Notes under the pieces: model-generated
Databases searched by the model: none
What the model was told of the DNA's origin: nothing
What the model saw: the letters and a program-made list of their open reading frames with translations, nothing else
Made by a program: the position numbers and the translations under genes
DNA from: Methanosarcinales archaeon
GTDB taxonomy: Archaea; Halobacteriota; Syntropharchaeia; Alkanophagales; Methanospirareceae
Assembly: GCA_030611585.1 (NCBI GenBank)
Contig: JAUWPM010000005.1
Coordinates: 1 to 46,022 of the forward strand
Direction: 5' to 3'
Length of the DNA: 46,022 nt
In this document: positions 8,524 through 17,575 of the stretch, piece by piece
Layout: each line of letters begins with the position of its first letter
Position numbering within the stretch: position 1 is the first letter of the stretch

Positions 8524-9294
8524 TTAAGGACAACAAACAATCAACGGCACCGTTGCTTTTCCTTGCGACTCTTCTCTCTCTTTTAAATGCGCCTCGTGAT
8601 CACCGCAGATAACCAGCATTCCGTTCCGTTCGCCAACCGCCTTTGCGATTGCACTCATATTCTCGTTTGTTACCCGTGCCGCAACACGTAAATCCCAGCC
8701 TCGATGTGCAAACCGGTCAATGGCACGGAGATGCGAAAACACGAACCGTACCTCCTCATGCTTTTTTAACACGGAAATGGTGTGAGTCTTTATTAACTCG
8801 TCGTATTCAATAATATCTTCTCGATCGTCAACCGGGAATACATAGCTTATTCTGCCTGCAAGCGGTTTTGTACCAGCCGTTTCGAGTACTACGGCTGTTG
8901 GCTTGCCTGCATCGTCAAGTATCTCCAGAATGGAGTTCACTTTCGATTTGCCCACGTCTTCACTCGTGATAATCCCGTGCGATTCGGGTTCCAACCCGGT
9001 GAGAATAGAAGCAATTGCCGGTGTTGTATGATTGCTTACCGTTTCGCATTCGAACAAAAGACCGTCATTGCGTTCGGCAAGCTCGTGAAGCACCGCTAAT
9101 TCATCTGCGAAATCGGAATAAACCTGATAATCGAGACTGTCTATCACCACCAATACCACCACCTGCGGATTGCGAGTATGCGCGAATTTAAGTATCTGCT
9201 CTACTGGCAGCACTCGTGAAGTCAGGGGAATGCCGAAAAACTCCGCCAACGTAGGCGCTATGTCTAAGAGTGAGAGAGATTGCATAAAAGACAT
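8524..9294 (-). CDS. Alkaline-phosphatase-superfamily hydrolase
   Basis: The 256-residue protein has the metal-site and nucleophile pattern of the alkaline phosphatase/sulfatase/phosphodiesterase superfamily: VLVVIDSLDY (first metal Asp), SNHTTPAIASILTG with the likely Thr nucleophile, DRFAHRG (Asp/His pair) and CGDHEAH near the C-terminus. It is short for the superfamily and lacks a signal peptide, so it is likely cytoplasmic. The substrate is unknown. Upstream, a TATA-like AATTTATACG lies only about 20 bases before the ATG with no ribosome binding site, so the message may be nearly leaderless. It is divergent from the large secreted protein gene. Confidence 0.75.
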   Translation of the reverse strand: MSFMQSLSLLDIAPTLAEFFGIPLTSRVLPVEQILKFAHTRNPQVVVLVVIDSLDYQVYSDFADELAVLHELAERNDGLLFECETVSNHTTPAIASILTGLEPESHGIITSEDVGKSKVNSILEILDDAGKPTAVVLETAGTKPLAGRISYVFPVDDREDIIEYDELIKTHTISVLKKHEEVRFVFSHLRAIDRFAHRGWDLRVAARVTNENMSAIAKAVGERNGMLVICGDHEAHLKEREESQGKATVPLIVCCP

Positions 9295-9412
9295 TCGGTG
9301 CTTATCACGTATAAATTTTTTGAGTTTGCGATTGCGATGAAAACGAAAGACATCTAAGTGGTGCCACCTACATTTCGCCTATAAGCTAAAATTTCAAAAA
9401 GGTGCGGAAAAA

Positions 9413-12400
9413 ATGGAAATGATAGAAGATAAAAATAAAGGGCATGGTAAAGGCAAGGCAATAATAAGCATCGCACTGGCAGCGATTATATTCGCTTCGA
9501 TCTTCGGTGCGCTGGCACCGACTGCCGCAAGAGATAGCGCGGGCGCAATAGAGAGAGGTGATGTCGTTTACTGTGGTGAACGCGGTCTTGATGTTTCCGA
9601 CGTGATGGATGGTGGAACTATCCTCTATGGTATGAAGGATTCTACCGCGGATGGCGGGCTCATAACAGTCGCTGATGTTACCGATTTTGTCGTGTTAAGT
9701 ACGTATAAACTGGGTCCCTACAATAAAACGAGTAGGGAAGGAACCGTTGCTGATATATTTATTGATGAACCGGAAATCACTGCTGATGTGTTCATTGAAG
9801 GCACTAACTGTTCTATTGTAGATAAAACGATACCGCGCAGAACGAATCTGACAGTTCATATCGCGCCGAACTTCGGTGGTCTCATGAAGAATGCTGCCGA
9901 CGGAAGTTGGAGTAAAGTCAAACTAAGATTGTACGACCCTAATGGTGTTGTGAGGTCGACATCGATAGAAGCGGATGCTTCAGAAATAACGGTAGGCCCA
10001 ACCGCAGGTTTGAATGATGTGGCTTGGGAAGAATTGTCCACCGACTGGTGGGATATCGGTGTGTGGAAAGTGAAGATAACAACAGACAAAGGTACCTGTA
10101 ACGATGTTGACGTAAGTTCCCCGTACTATGAGTTCACGATCCGTCGTGAGGAGCTTTCAATAGAGGCTGAAGAAGCAGCAGTTGACCAAGGCGAGAACAT
10201 TAATTTAACAGTTACTGGAAATCCGCTTACGTATTATTACATGGTCGTCACCCATGTGGATACTGATAATCCACCAGAGATAGAAGATACGTATGACGTT
10301 AAGGTATTAGACACGTGGGGAGAGGCGTATCCGGCAACGGGAACACCTAATCTGGCAGCGTGGATAAAAACCGGCAGTGATTGCACTGCTAATGTTACGA
10401 TTAATACAACGTTTGCAGCGGAAAGGCCATACAGGATAAAGGTGTACGATACGATATATCCTGTTGTTCCTGATTTTGTTCCTGATGATGGAGTTGAAGA
10501 ATATGACGACGATCGCGTAGATGTCTGGGTTGGCACACATGAAACGCCATACGAAGATGAATGGAACCAGACTTTTGGTGGATCTGAAAGGGATAGAGCC
10601 TACGCTGTCCAGCAGACCACAGACGGGGGCTATATCCTTGGAGGATATACGCGGTCGTATGGTGCTGGTCGAGGAGATTTCTGGTTGGTGAAGACCAATT
10701 CTAACGGTACTGAACAGTGGAACCAGACCTACGGTGGACCCGACGACGAGGAGGCATGGGATGTCCAGCAGACCGCAGACGGTGGTTATATCCTCGCGGG
10801 ATATACGCAGTCGTACGTTGCTGGTTGGGATAGTGATTTCTGGCTGGTGAAGACAGATTCTGGCGGAAACGAACAGTGGAACAACACCTTTGGTGGATTT
10901 GGCTGGGATGAGGCGTATTCCGTCCAGCAGACAGCAGATGGTGGCTACATCATTGCGGGAGGAACAGATTCGTACGGCTCGTGGGATGCTTGGCTGGTAA
11001 AGACCGATTCAAACGGTAATGAGCAGTGGAACCAAACATTTGGTGGACCTGACGATGAAAGGGCATGCACCGTCCAGCAGACAACAGACGGCGGCTATAT
11101 CCTTGCTGGATCTATTCACAATGAGTGGGATCTTGATTCTTGGTTAGTGAAGACCGATTCTGGCGGGAACGAGCTATGGAATCAGACCCTTAGTGCGTCC
11201 GGCGGTGAGGAGGGAGAGGCTGCCCAACAGACTCTGGAACCTTTGCCGACACCTACACCTAAACCAAGACCAGGAGGCTGCAGCGATGAAGAGACATGGG
11301 CGGTTCAGCAGACCGCAGACGGCGGCTATATCCTCGCTGGATGGACGAATTGGTACGGCGAGAGTGAGGAAGATTTCTGGCTGGTAAAGACTGATTCTAA
11401 CGGTACTAAGCTTTGGGATAAGACTTTTGGTGGACCTTACAGAGATGAAGCGTACGATGTTCAGCAAACCGTTGATGGTGGTTTTATCCTTGCCGGAGGC
11501 ACGTCGCCGTACGATGTTGGCGGTGCTGATTTCTGGCTGGTGAAGACTGATTCTAATGGCACCGAGCAATGGAATAAGACCTTTGGCAGTACGGGTAATG
11601 ATGAGGCGTACGCCGCGCAGCAGACAGCGGACGGCGGTTACATCCTTGCGGGATATACGAGTTCGTATGGTGCTGGCTCTTATGATGCATGGCTGGTAAA
11701 GGTAGAAAGAGAAGAACCAAGGCCTCATGCTTTATTCACGTACACGCCAAAGAATCCTTTTACAAATCAACTGATAACATTTGACGCTTCTTCAAGCTAT
11801 GATCCATATGGAACCATCACGAATTACGAATGGAACTTCGGTGACGGGAACATAACAAACACAACGGAAAAGGTGATAACTCATTCCTACGTGTTAGAAG
11901 GTGATTACACCGTGAATTTAACAGTAACGAATAGTACAGGGGCAAAGGATTCAACGAGCAAAGTAGTGAGTGTTATATCTCCTGCGGGGAATTGGAATAG
12001 GACTTTTGGTGGTCCCGGGTATGAGTCGGCAGATGCAGTCCAGCAAACGGCAGATGGAGGTTATATCCTTGTCGGGACTAACTCGTACGGCGCCGGGATG
12101 GAATTTGATGATGTTTGGCTGGTGAAAACTGACCTGTACGGGAACGAATTATGGAACCGAACCTTTGGCAGTCCAGGGATGGATAGAGCATACTCTATCC
12201 AGCAGACAGAAGATGGTGGCTATATTTTTGCAGGAATGTTTGATTGGAATTATTTCTGGCTGGTGAAGACCGATTCCAACGGTACTGAATTATGGAACAG
12301 GACCTTTGGTGGAGGCGAGGCATGGGATGTCCAACAAAACGCTGATGGCTTTATCGGCATTGGAATTGATTTCGGTGCAGGTGATGCTGATTTTGGGCTG

Positions 12401-13486
12401 GTGAAGACTGATTCTAATGGTACAGAGCAATGGAATAAGACCTTTGGCGGATTAGATAATGAGTGGGCATGCTCAGGTCAACAGACGTCAGATGGGGGCT
12501 ATATCCTTACTGGATGCACGTTTTCGTATGGTGATGGGAATGGTGATTTTTGGCTGGTGAAAGCTGATTCAACTGGTACCGAACAATGGAACAAGACCTT
12601 TGGTGGTCCTGAATGGGATTGGGCATTCTCTACTCAGCAAACCGCTGACGGGGGCTTTATCCTTACAGGGTTCACCGAGTCGTACGGGACTGGTTCCTCT
12701 GATGTTTGGTTGATAAAAACAGATCCCAACGGGAATGAAGAATGGAACAAGACCTTTGGCGGAGCTGAGCCAGATGCAAGTTATTCTGTTGTGCAGACCT
12801 CTTCCGGCCAGTATATTGTCACTGGAGGAACAGAGTCGTATGGTGCAGGAGGTAGGGATGTTTGGTTAATTAAGACGGATGATATCGGCACCGAAATGTG
12901 GAACAAGACCTTGGGTGGATCAAACTTAGATGAGGCATACTCCGTCCAACAGACTGCTGACGGGGGCTACGTCCTTGCAGGAGTTACTGAATCATACGGT
13001 GCTGGCGGTGCTGATTTCTGGCTGATAAAGGTAAGAGGCGAGGGACAGACAGTATCAATCTTTGACACAGGCTCGCCAGCCAATCCATATCCCTCCATTT
13101 CCGGTAAACACAACGGCACAATAATGCCCTCGTGTAACATCAGCGTTAGCAAACTTTACACATATTCATGCGCAGGCACAGGCGGACATACCGAGTCTAT
13201 CGAATTATTTGAAAACGATACATTGATTGCAGACGGCACATGGAACGGCTACACAGGCGATTGGCATAACATAACGATACATAACGTAACAGATGGAACT
13301 CCTTATGTCACGCTATTGAAAAATCAGGAATACCGTTACGTCATAAAAACGGGCTCGTATCCGCAGATCATCCATGCAGAAAGCAAGGACGTAACCGGTG
13401 GAACAATCACGTGCACTTCATTTGAGGATGCAAATGGGAAAGTTCATTATGACTGGATTCCTGCGATAAGACTGTGGACAGAATAA
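9413..13486 (+). CDS. Giant secreted surface protein: DUF3821-like N-terminus, 7 + 7 propeller-type repeats around a PKD domain
   Basis: The 1357-residue protein starts after AAGGTG and has a signal peptide (basic start, hydrophobic core about residues 17-36, ALA-like end). Residues about 45-380 resemble the DUF3821 domain of archaeal surface proteins (RGDVVYCGERGLD). From about 382 to 770 there are seven repeats of about 52 residues with the pattern W-TFGG...D-AY-VQQT-DGGYILAG...DFWLVKTDSNG. A PKD domain follows (about 772-853; YEWNFGDG), then seven more such repeats (about 857-1207). Repeat five has a Pro/Thr-rich insert. The C-terminal 145 residues (GTGGHTE, WNGYTGDWHNI, DANGKVHYDW) form a module I associate with methanogen/ANME surface proteins. 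Fourteen repeats as 7 + 7 suggest two seven-bladed propellers joined by a PKD spacer, for adhesion or cell-surface binding. Confidence 0.85.
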   Translation: MEMIEDKNKGHGKGKAIISIALAAIIFASIFGALAPTAARDSAGAIERGDVVYCGERGLDVSDVMDGGTILYGMKDSTADGGLITVADVTDFVVLSTYKLGPYNKTSREGTVADIFIDEPEITADVFIEGTNCSIVDKTIPRRTNLTVHIAPNFGGLMKNAADGSWSKVKLRLYDPNGVVRSTSIEADASEITVGPTAGLNDVAWEELSTDWWDIGVWKVKITTDKGTCNDVDVSSPYYEFTIRREELSIEAEEAAVDQGENINLTVTGNPLTYYYMVVTHVDTDNPPEIEDTYDVKVLDTWGEAYPATGTPNLAAWIKTGSDCTANVTINTTFAAERPYRIKVYDTIYPVVPDFVPDDGVEEYDDDRVDVWVGTHETPYEDEWNQTFGGSERDRAYAVQQTTDGGYILGGYTRSYGAGRGDFWLVKTNSNGTEQWNQTYGGPDDEEAWDVQQTADGGYILAGYTQSYVAGWDSDFWLVKTDSGGNEQWNNTFGGFGWDEAYSVQQTADGGYIIAGGTDSYGSWDAWLVKTDSNGNEQWNQTFGGPDDERACTVQQTTDGGYILAGSIHNEWDLDSWLVKTDSGGNELWNQTLSASGGEEGEAAQQTLEPLPTPTPKPRPGGCSDEETWAVQQTADGGYILAGWTNWYGESEEDFWLVKTDSNGTKLWDKTFGGPYRDEAYDVQQTVDGGFILAGGTSPYDVGGADFWLVKTDSNGTEQWNKTFGSTGNDEAYAAQQTADGGYILAGYTSSYGAGSYDAWLVKVEREEPRPHALFTYTPKNPFTNQLITFDASSSYDPYGTITNYEWNFGDGNITNTTEKVITHSYVLEGDYTVNLTVTNSTGAKDSTSKVVSVISPAGNWNRTFGGPGYESADAVQQTADGGYILVGTNSYGAGMEFDDVWLVKTDLYGNELWNRTFGSPGMDRAYSIQQTEDGGYIFAGMFDWNYFWLVKTDSNGTELWNRTFGGGEAWDVQQNADGFIGIGIDFGAGDADFGLVKTDSNGTEQWNKTFGGLDNEWACSGQQTSDGGYILTGCTFSYGDGNGDFWLVKADSTGTEQWNKTFGGPEWDWAFSTQQTADGGFILTGFTESYGTGSSDVWLIKTDPNGNEEWNKTFGGAEPDASYSVVQTSSGQYIVTGGTESYGAGGRDVWLIKTDDIGTEMWNKTLGGSNLDEAYSVQQTADGGYVLAGVTESYGAGGADFWLIKVRGEGQTVSIFDTGSPANPYPSISGKHNGTIMPSCNISVSKLYTYSCAGTGGHTESIELFENDTLIADGTWNGYTGDWHNITIHNVTDGTPYVTLLKNQEYRYVIKTGSYPQIIHAESKDVTGGTITCTSFEDANGKVHYDWIPAIRLWTE

Positions 13487-13500
13487 AAGTTTCTTTGATT

Positions 13501-13605
13501 AAACTTTCTTTCTAAGAAAGTTTTGGGTTGATAAGTCAAACCTTTTAGAAAAAGGTTTAATCCAAAACTAAGTTCTTTTTGTAAAGCTTTTCTTCTGAAG
13601 AAAAG
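13501..13605. terminator. Three consecutive hairpins between convergent genes
   Basis: Between two converging genes lie three perfect inverted repeats: AAACTTTCTT-TCT-AAGAAAGTTT (13501-13523), AAACCTTTT-AGA-AAAAGGTTT (13538-13558) and CTTTTCTTC-T-GAAGAAAAG (13587-13605). They are A/T-rich stems with T runs near them on both strands. A bidirectional terminator is the best explanation. Confidence 0.55.
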
Positions 13606-13621
13606 GTTTGATTTGACCCCC

Positions 13622-14479
13622 TTATTGATAGAGCTCTTTTCTTCTCGCCTCCAGCATATCTATCTCACGCCCAATGTATTCGGCAGCCGTAATAATGCTT
13701 ACATCGTTCTCCGCTGCACATTCGTACACCTCCGCTATCCGCTCCTTATACTTCAGGTCGCGCATGAAATGATGCTCGACTAAAATGCTCTTTACTGAGG
13801 TCTCCTTTATTATCCGGTTTATATTCTCGATTGACAATGCCAAACTCTTCCGGGAATACCGGAAGCCGAGCATATAAGTCATCGGACCGTCCAGTATCAG
13901 GAGGTCGGGATTTTCCTGAAGGATGAATTCCGCCTGATCCGCTACCGAGGGCCCTTCCACATCGCTTGTAAACACCATCTTCTCACCGCCGCATGAGATG
14001 CTTACCTCCACCACGTAGCCCAGTTTGGGGTTCGTGCCGTGATAAACGGGTGGTGAGAATTTTATGATTGTCGCGCCGTGTTTGAATTCATTCCCATCTG
14101 CGAAATCTATGGATTTTGGTAGTTCGTCGAGCTTATCCAGGAAATGAGATGCACGCCCCGCTTGGCTCTTGTTTATACTATCCTTTGGATGCTTCAGGTA
14201 CACGATCTTGCCTTCGTATAGCTCCGGCTCTTCCGGGTCGTAGTGGTCGTAATGGTAATGCGTAACTATAAGGACGTCACTTCGAGCTGCGTGTTCCTTT
14301 ATATCAGTCCATAGCTCGCTCAGCCTTTGCTCCTCTATCGGATGTGGCGTTAACCCATATCTACTTGGTGCTAACGATACGCCTGGATCTATTAGCACTG
14401 CCAGGTCATCGGTCTCCACGAAAGTAGCCATAGACCGCACACCAAAGCTATCAAACGCCAGAAGCTTTACATTGAGCAT
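13622..14479 (-). CDS. UPF0282-family metallo-beta-lactamase-fold hydrolase
   Basis: The 285-residue protein carries the zinc motif HYHYDHY (HxHxDH) at about residues 98-104, a later SDVEG metal ligand region (about 170-175) and the terminal EHH (about 234-236). It matches the archaeal UPF0282 family, whose length is about 300 residues. The ribosome binding site AGAGGTGGTG sits just before the ATG. The reaction is not known for this family. The MBL fold suggests hydrolysis of a phosphoester or thioester. It lies on the minus strand, separated from the glycosylase gene by a terminator-like hairpin, so it may have its own promoter. Confidence 0.8.
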   Translation of the reverse strand: MLNVKLLAFDSFGVRSMATFVETDDLAVLIDPGVSLAPSRYGLTPHPIEEQRLSELWTDIKEHAARSDVLIVTHYHYDHYDPEEPELYEGKIVYLKHPKDSINKSQAGRASHFLDKLDELPKSIDFADGNEFKHGATIIKFSPPVYHGTNPKLGYVVEVSISCGGEKMVFTSDVEGPSVADQAEFILQENPDLLILDGPMTYMLGFRYSRKSLALSIENINRIIKETSVKSILVEHHFMRDLKYKERIAEVYECAAENDVSIITAAEYIGREIDMLEARRKELYQ

Positions 14480-14534
14480 TTCACTTTCACCACCTCTATG
14501 ACAAAATAGAAAGCTTTACCAAAGAAACTTTTCT

Positions 14535-14559
14535 TTTTGCGCAGCAAAACAGCGCAAAA
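14535..14559 (-). terminator. Hairpin terminator after the uracil-DNA-glycosylase-like gene
   Basis: TTTTGCGC (14535-14542) and GCGCAAAA (14552-14559) form a perfect 8-bp stem with a nine-base loop. It starts about 19 bases after the stop of the glycosylase gene on the minus strand and before the ATG of the UPF0282 gene. Confidence 0.5.
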
Positions 14560-14577
14560 GTAAGTAATAAGTATACT

Positions 14578-15231
14578 CTAAAACCGTATCTCATCCATCA
14601 ACAGCCGAATGTGCTCGCCTATTTCATGGTATTTGCGATGTCTCCTCGTAGGCCAGTATGACGGGATAACCTTAACACATTTACCCAAAATATTCACTTC
14701 TAACACGTTTCCTGCTACTTCGGTTACCGTCGTCCCCCTCCCCAAATCCATGGAATCCGGCATGTGCACATCCCATAGCTTGCATAAGCGTAAAAAACCT
14801 TGGAGCGCAGTCCGACCTAATAAAACGACACCGTCGGGCTTTATGTACCCTATTTCCCGTTTAAGGTACCGTCCCGCACAAAGCTTGATAACGCTTGCAC
14901 TCGGCGCTGTGTTCCGTCCGTCTCGCGCCGAGGGACACTTCACCGTCGGCAGGAGATAGAAACCCGCATCATTAAAATCTCTTATAGAATTGAGTTCATA
15001 ACCCATATCGCGTAAGATTCCGAATATCCGGTTTCGCAAGCGATCATTTGAATTCTCATTATAGAAGTAGAACTGAAGATTCAGCGGCGGCGCTTCGGAA
15101 ACGAAAAGGAGCTTCACGTTTTGCGGCTCTAACGTTGGCACCCGCGCGTCCGGGCATCTAACTCCAGAAAGGCCATTTTCACTGCATTTCGTACAACGCT
15201 TTATTTCCTCTTCAAGTTCGTTCCAACTCAT
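14578..15231 (-). CDS. Uracil-DNA glycosylase superfamily protein
   Basis: The 217-residue protein has the general plan of iron-sulfur uracil-DNA glycosylases (family 4/5-like): an N-terminal CTKC pair (Cys13/Cys16), a VSEAPP motif in place of the usual GEAPG water-activating loop (about residues 44-49), later cysteines in KCP and CAGRY that could complete a 4Fe-4S site, a VLLGRTAL strand and the C-terminal PSYWPTRRHRK in the DNA-leucine-loop position. The motif changes mean the base specificity may differ from uracil, or the protein may be a divergent, non-glycosylase member. It is divergent from the Trm56 gene. Confidence 0.7.
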   Translation of the reverse strand: MSWNELEEEIKRCTKCSENGLSGVRCPDARVPTLEPQNVKLLFVSEAPPLNLQFYFYNENSNDRLRNRIFGILRDMGYELNSIRDFNDAGFYLLPTVKCPSARDGRNTAPSASVIKLCAGRYLKREIGYIKPDGVVLLGRTALQGFLRLCKLWDVHMPDSMDLGRGTTVTEVAGNVLEVNILGKCVKVIPSYWPTRRHRKYHEIGEHIRLLMDEIRF

Positions 15232-15345
15232 AGCACTATTAGACCGTTATCGCTCGTATTTTACTCTATACTTTTTGCTCTAAACATTTTCTTGGAGTTT
15301 TTCGTGCAAATTATTTTCGCAGTGTTGTTTTTCTTTTAGCACAGG

Positions 15346-15368
15346 TTTTCTTTTTGTGAAAAAGAAAA
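15346..15368 (+). promoter_or_regulatory. Perfect 10-bp inverted repeat just before the trm56 start codon
   Basis: TTTTCTTTTT-GTG-AAAAAGAAAA ends six bases before the ATG at 15375. No Shine-Dalgarno is visible in front of that ATG. A stem this close to the start could hold back translation, or it could be a terminator-like or binding site from upstream. The sequence is low in complexity, so chance is a real alternative. Confidence 0.35.
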
Positions 15369-15374
15369 AGTGTA

Positions 15375-15920
15375 ATGGAAATCGTCGTATTGAGATTAGG
15401 ACACCGCTTGGAACGCGATAAACGGGTAACAACGCATGTCGGCTTAGTCGGACGCGCATTAGGCGCACGAGGCATGCTGCTCGCGGCTGATGACAAAAGC
15501 GTGGAGCGAAGCATAAAACGAGTTACGAAACGGTGGGGTGGTGATTTCTTTGTCAAAACCGGTGTCTCGTGGAGCGAAGCGATAAAGAACTGGAAGCAAG
15601 AAGGCGGAAAAGTGTGTCACCTGACGATGTACGGTGAGAACCTCCTTGACGTGATCGGTGAGATACGCGAGGACGCGAAGAATGAAAAAGCACGTATAAT
15701 GGTTGTAGTAGGTGCGGAAAAAGTCCCTTACGAGGTTTTTGAAGCTGCGGACTGGAACGTTGCGGTAGGCAATCAACCGCATTCGGAGATAGCGGCTTTA
15801 GCGCTTTTTCTCGATTACTTGCAACAAGGTAAGGAATTAAAAGCTCTATTTGAGCACGCAGAGATAGAAATAGTGCCAACGAGGAAGGGTAAAAAAGTAA
15901 AAATAGGGGATGGGGAATAG
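15375..15920 (+). CDS. trm56: tRNA (cytidine(56)-2'-O)-methyltransferase, SPOUT family
   Basis: The 181-residue protein opens with [26 protein letters not shown], the signature of archaeal Trm56, which methylates the ribose of C56 in the T-loop of tRNA. The SPOUT knot region is seen in [39 protein letters not shown] (VGAEKVP and VGNQPHSE bind S-adenosylmethionine). The length is normal for the family. It acts in the cytoplasm. The gene stands alone between a divergent glycosylase gene and a convergent hypothetical gene. A hairpin repeat ends just before its start. Confidence 0.93.
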   Translation: MEIVVLRLGHRLERDKRVTTHVGLVGRALGARGMLLAADDKSVERSIKRVTKRWGGDFFVKTGVSWSEAIKNWKQEGGKVCHLTMYGENLLDVIGEIREDAKNEKARIMVVVGAEKVPYEVFEAADWNVAVGNQPHSEIAALALFLDYLQQGKELKALFEHAEIEIVPTRKGKKVKIGDGE

Positions 15921-15958
15921 GGTATATGCGCATTAAGCGGATTAGAGGCTTGGTTTTT

Positions 15959-16009
15959 TAGCGGTTTTGGTCTTTTGGTTATCTAACTATCTAAACCGCT
16001 AAACCGCTA
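15959..16009. terminator. Inverted repeat between convergent genes
   Basis: TAGCGGTTT (15959-15967) is complementary to AAACCGCTA, which is present twice in a row (15993-16001 and 16001-16009), so two alternative stems can form. It lies between the end of trm56 and the end of the following minus-strand gene, a position expected for a two-way terminator. Confidence 0.45.
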
Positions 16010-16033
16010 TTTGGCTGCTTGGCTATTGGCTAA

Positions 16034-16321
16034 TTAGCCCACTTCCACTCCCTCGCCCTCTTCACTCGACTTCCTCGCAGCAGGCAATCGCTTCAACTCT
16101 TCCGGCACTTTCACTCGCACCATGTTCGTAGAACGAACGTGATAGCTGGGATTTCCAGTCATCGGGTCGTAATCTTCGGTGCGAATAATGCTGCTGATCA
16201 CCGTCTTAAATTTCAATATCGTGCCATCTTCCAGCGTATATTCATTCCAATCCTCTCGTACCGTCTCAAAGTCCATATCCATCGCTTTTACTTCCCTACC
16301 ATTTGGCAAACGCACTTTCAT
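16034..16321 (-). CDS. Small conserved archaeal protein of unknown function
   Basis: I place the start at the ATG at 16321 because AGAGGAG lies six bases upstream. The longer frame begins with a Ser/Lys repeat (MSKSMSKSKSK) that looks like non-coding A-rich leader. The 95-residue product begins MKVRLPNGREVKAMDMD and continues with EDWNEYTLEDGTILKFKTVISSI and TGNPSYHVRSTNMVRV, a compact beta-rich pattern. The Pro-Asn-Gly-Arg start and the DGT-LKFK strand look conserved, but I cannot name the family. No membrane segment or catalytic motif is visible. Confidence 0.65.
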   Translation of the reverse strand: MKVRLPNGREVKAMDMDFETVREDWNEYTLEDGTILKFKTVISSIIRTEDYDPMTGNPSYHVRSTNMVRVKVPEELKRLPAARKSSEEGEGVEVG

Positions 16322-16424
16322 ATTCTTCTCCTCTCTCTTATTCTTACTTTTACTCTTACTCATACTTTTACTCATTACTCTATTCTGCTTATTTATCTAA
16401 AACCTCAAGAATAAGAAGGTTACA

Positions 16425-17504
16425 TCACTCTTTTTCAAGTACGGTTATGTAGCGGCTTAAACTTTTATGTACCCGGTACGTATACTTTTCGAGTAGCTGG
16501 AAACCGTGCTTACGGTAAATATAAAGAAAAGAGGGGGAATTCGAGACAATAACCGCTTTCCTTCCGGGTTTAAGTACACGATGTATTTCATCCAAAGCAT
16601 CCTGGTACAGGTACAGCCGTTCCATGAATACGGGGCGAGATTTGGCAATACGGGTGCCTCCTGACCGGGATACTAAGGATGACCTGCCGTAAGGCATGTC
16701 TGTCGCAATGGCATCAACGCTGTTGTCCTCCAAAGGCATCTCGGTGACGTCACTTACGATTACATCTCCGGTCAGTCCGAAAAATTTCAAGTTCTCCTTT
16801 GTTCCTTTCACCATCTTATCCTGCACGTCAGCACCTATTATCCTCGCTCCTATCATACCTGCCTCTATCAATATCCCACCGGTGCCACAGAACGGATCGA
16901 GAAAGAGCTCGTTATCTTTTACGCCGCTTAGATTGACCAGCGCACGCGCGATCTTCGGCATTATAACGCCCGGCGAGAAAAATGGTCTCAAATGCGGCTT
17001 CTTTCCCTCAAATTGCTTTTTATCCACTGAATGTAACAACAGACAGAAAAAGCAAGTCTGTGCCGTTAGCAAGAGAACAAACGTTTTAGATGGTTTTTCA
17101 AGGTTCACGGTATACCCTTTTCTTTTTATGCACGCTCCCACTATCACTGGTAAATCTTTCCTTCTCGAATACAAGCTGCTTTTATGCGTAACCCGGGCAC
17201 GCACCGCGAATGTATCCCCCTTTTTCATAACCGCGCCCAAATCCGCGTTTTCAACGATTTTTACGATCCCCGTTTCATCTAACTTGCTCATGCCTCTCAC
17301 GTCATATATGCCGTGCGTCATCCCCAATCGCTTCGATAAAATATCGAGAAGCTTACTTTCTGGTGAGAGTTGTGCGTCAATCACTAATAGCCTATCTGAG
17401 AACATCTGCTCCTCGTACGCAACACGCAACGCATCTAAGCATGCGAAAACCTCTGCCTTTGGCAGTGTTTCGTGCTCGCCTGAGAGTTCAAAAGCAAGTT
17501 GCAT
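16425..17504 (-). CDS. trmG10: tRNA (guanine(10)-N2)-dimethyltransferase (archaeal Trm-G10)
   Basis: The 359-residue protein has an N-terminal THUMP RNA-binding region (residues about 45-160) and a C-terminal Rossmann methyltransferase. Visible motifs are the lead-in FFSPGVIMPKIARALVNL, the S-adenosylmethionine loop DPFCGTGGILIEAG (about residues 198-211) and the catalytic ATDMPYGRSS (about 268-277), the form of DPPYG used in this family with Met in place of the first Pro. It methylates G10 in the tRNA D-arm. The length is usual. It is divergent from pdxS, with the two starts only about 70 bases apart. Confidence 0.88.
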   Translation of the reverse strand: MQLAFELSGEHETLPKAEVFACLDALRVAYEEQMFSDRLLVIDAQLSPESKLLDILSKRLGMTHGIYDVRGMSKLDETGIVKIVENADLGAVMKKGDTFAVRARVTHKSSLYSRRKDLPVIVGACIKRKGYTVNLEKPSKTFVLLLTAQTCFFCLLLHSVDKKQFEGKKPHLRPFFSPGVIMPKIARALVNLSGVKDNELFLDPFCGTGGILIEAGMIGARIIGADVQDKMVKGTKENLKFFGLTGDVIVSDVTEMPLEDNSVDAIATDMPYGRSSLVSRSGGTRIAKSRPVFMERLYLYQDALDEIHRVLKPGRKAVIVSNSPSFLYIYRKHGFQLLEKYTYRVHKSLSRYITVLEKE

Positions 17505-17575
17505 TTTAAATCTTAAAAAGAATAAGCGTTTATGTTACATACATATTGAAATTAATAAGATGAGAGTGGTTAAAA

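Noticed and set aside
10559-13030. Regular repeats that could be taken for a CRISPR or satellite array
   Set aside because: They are in-frame protein repeats of about 52 codons with codon-level variation, all within one gene.
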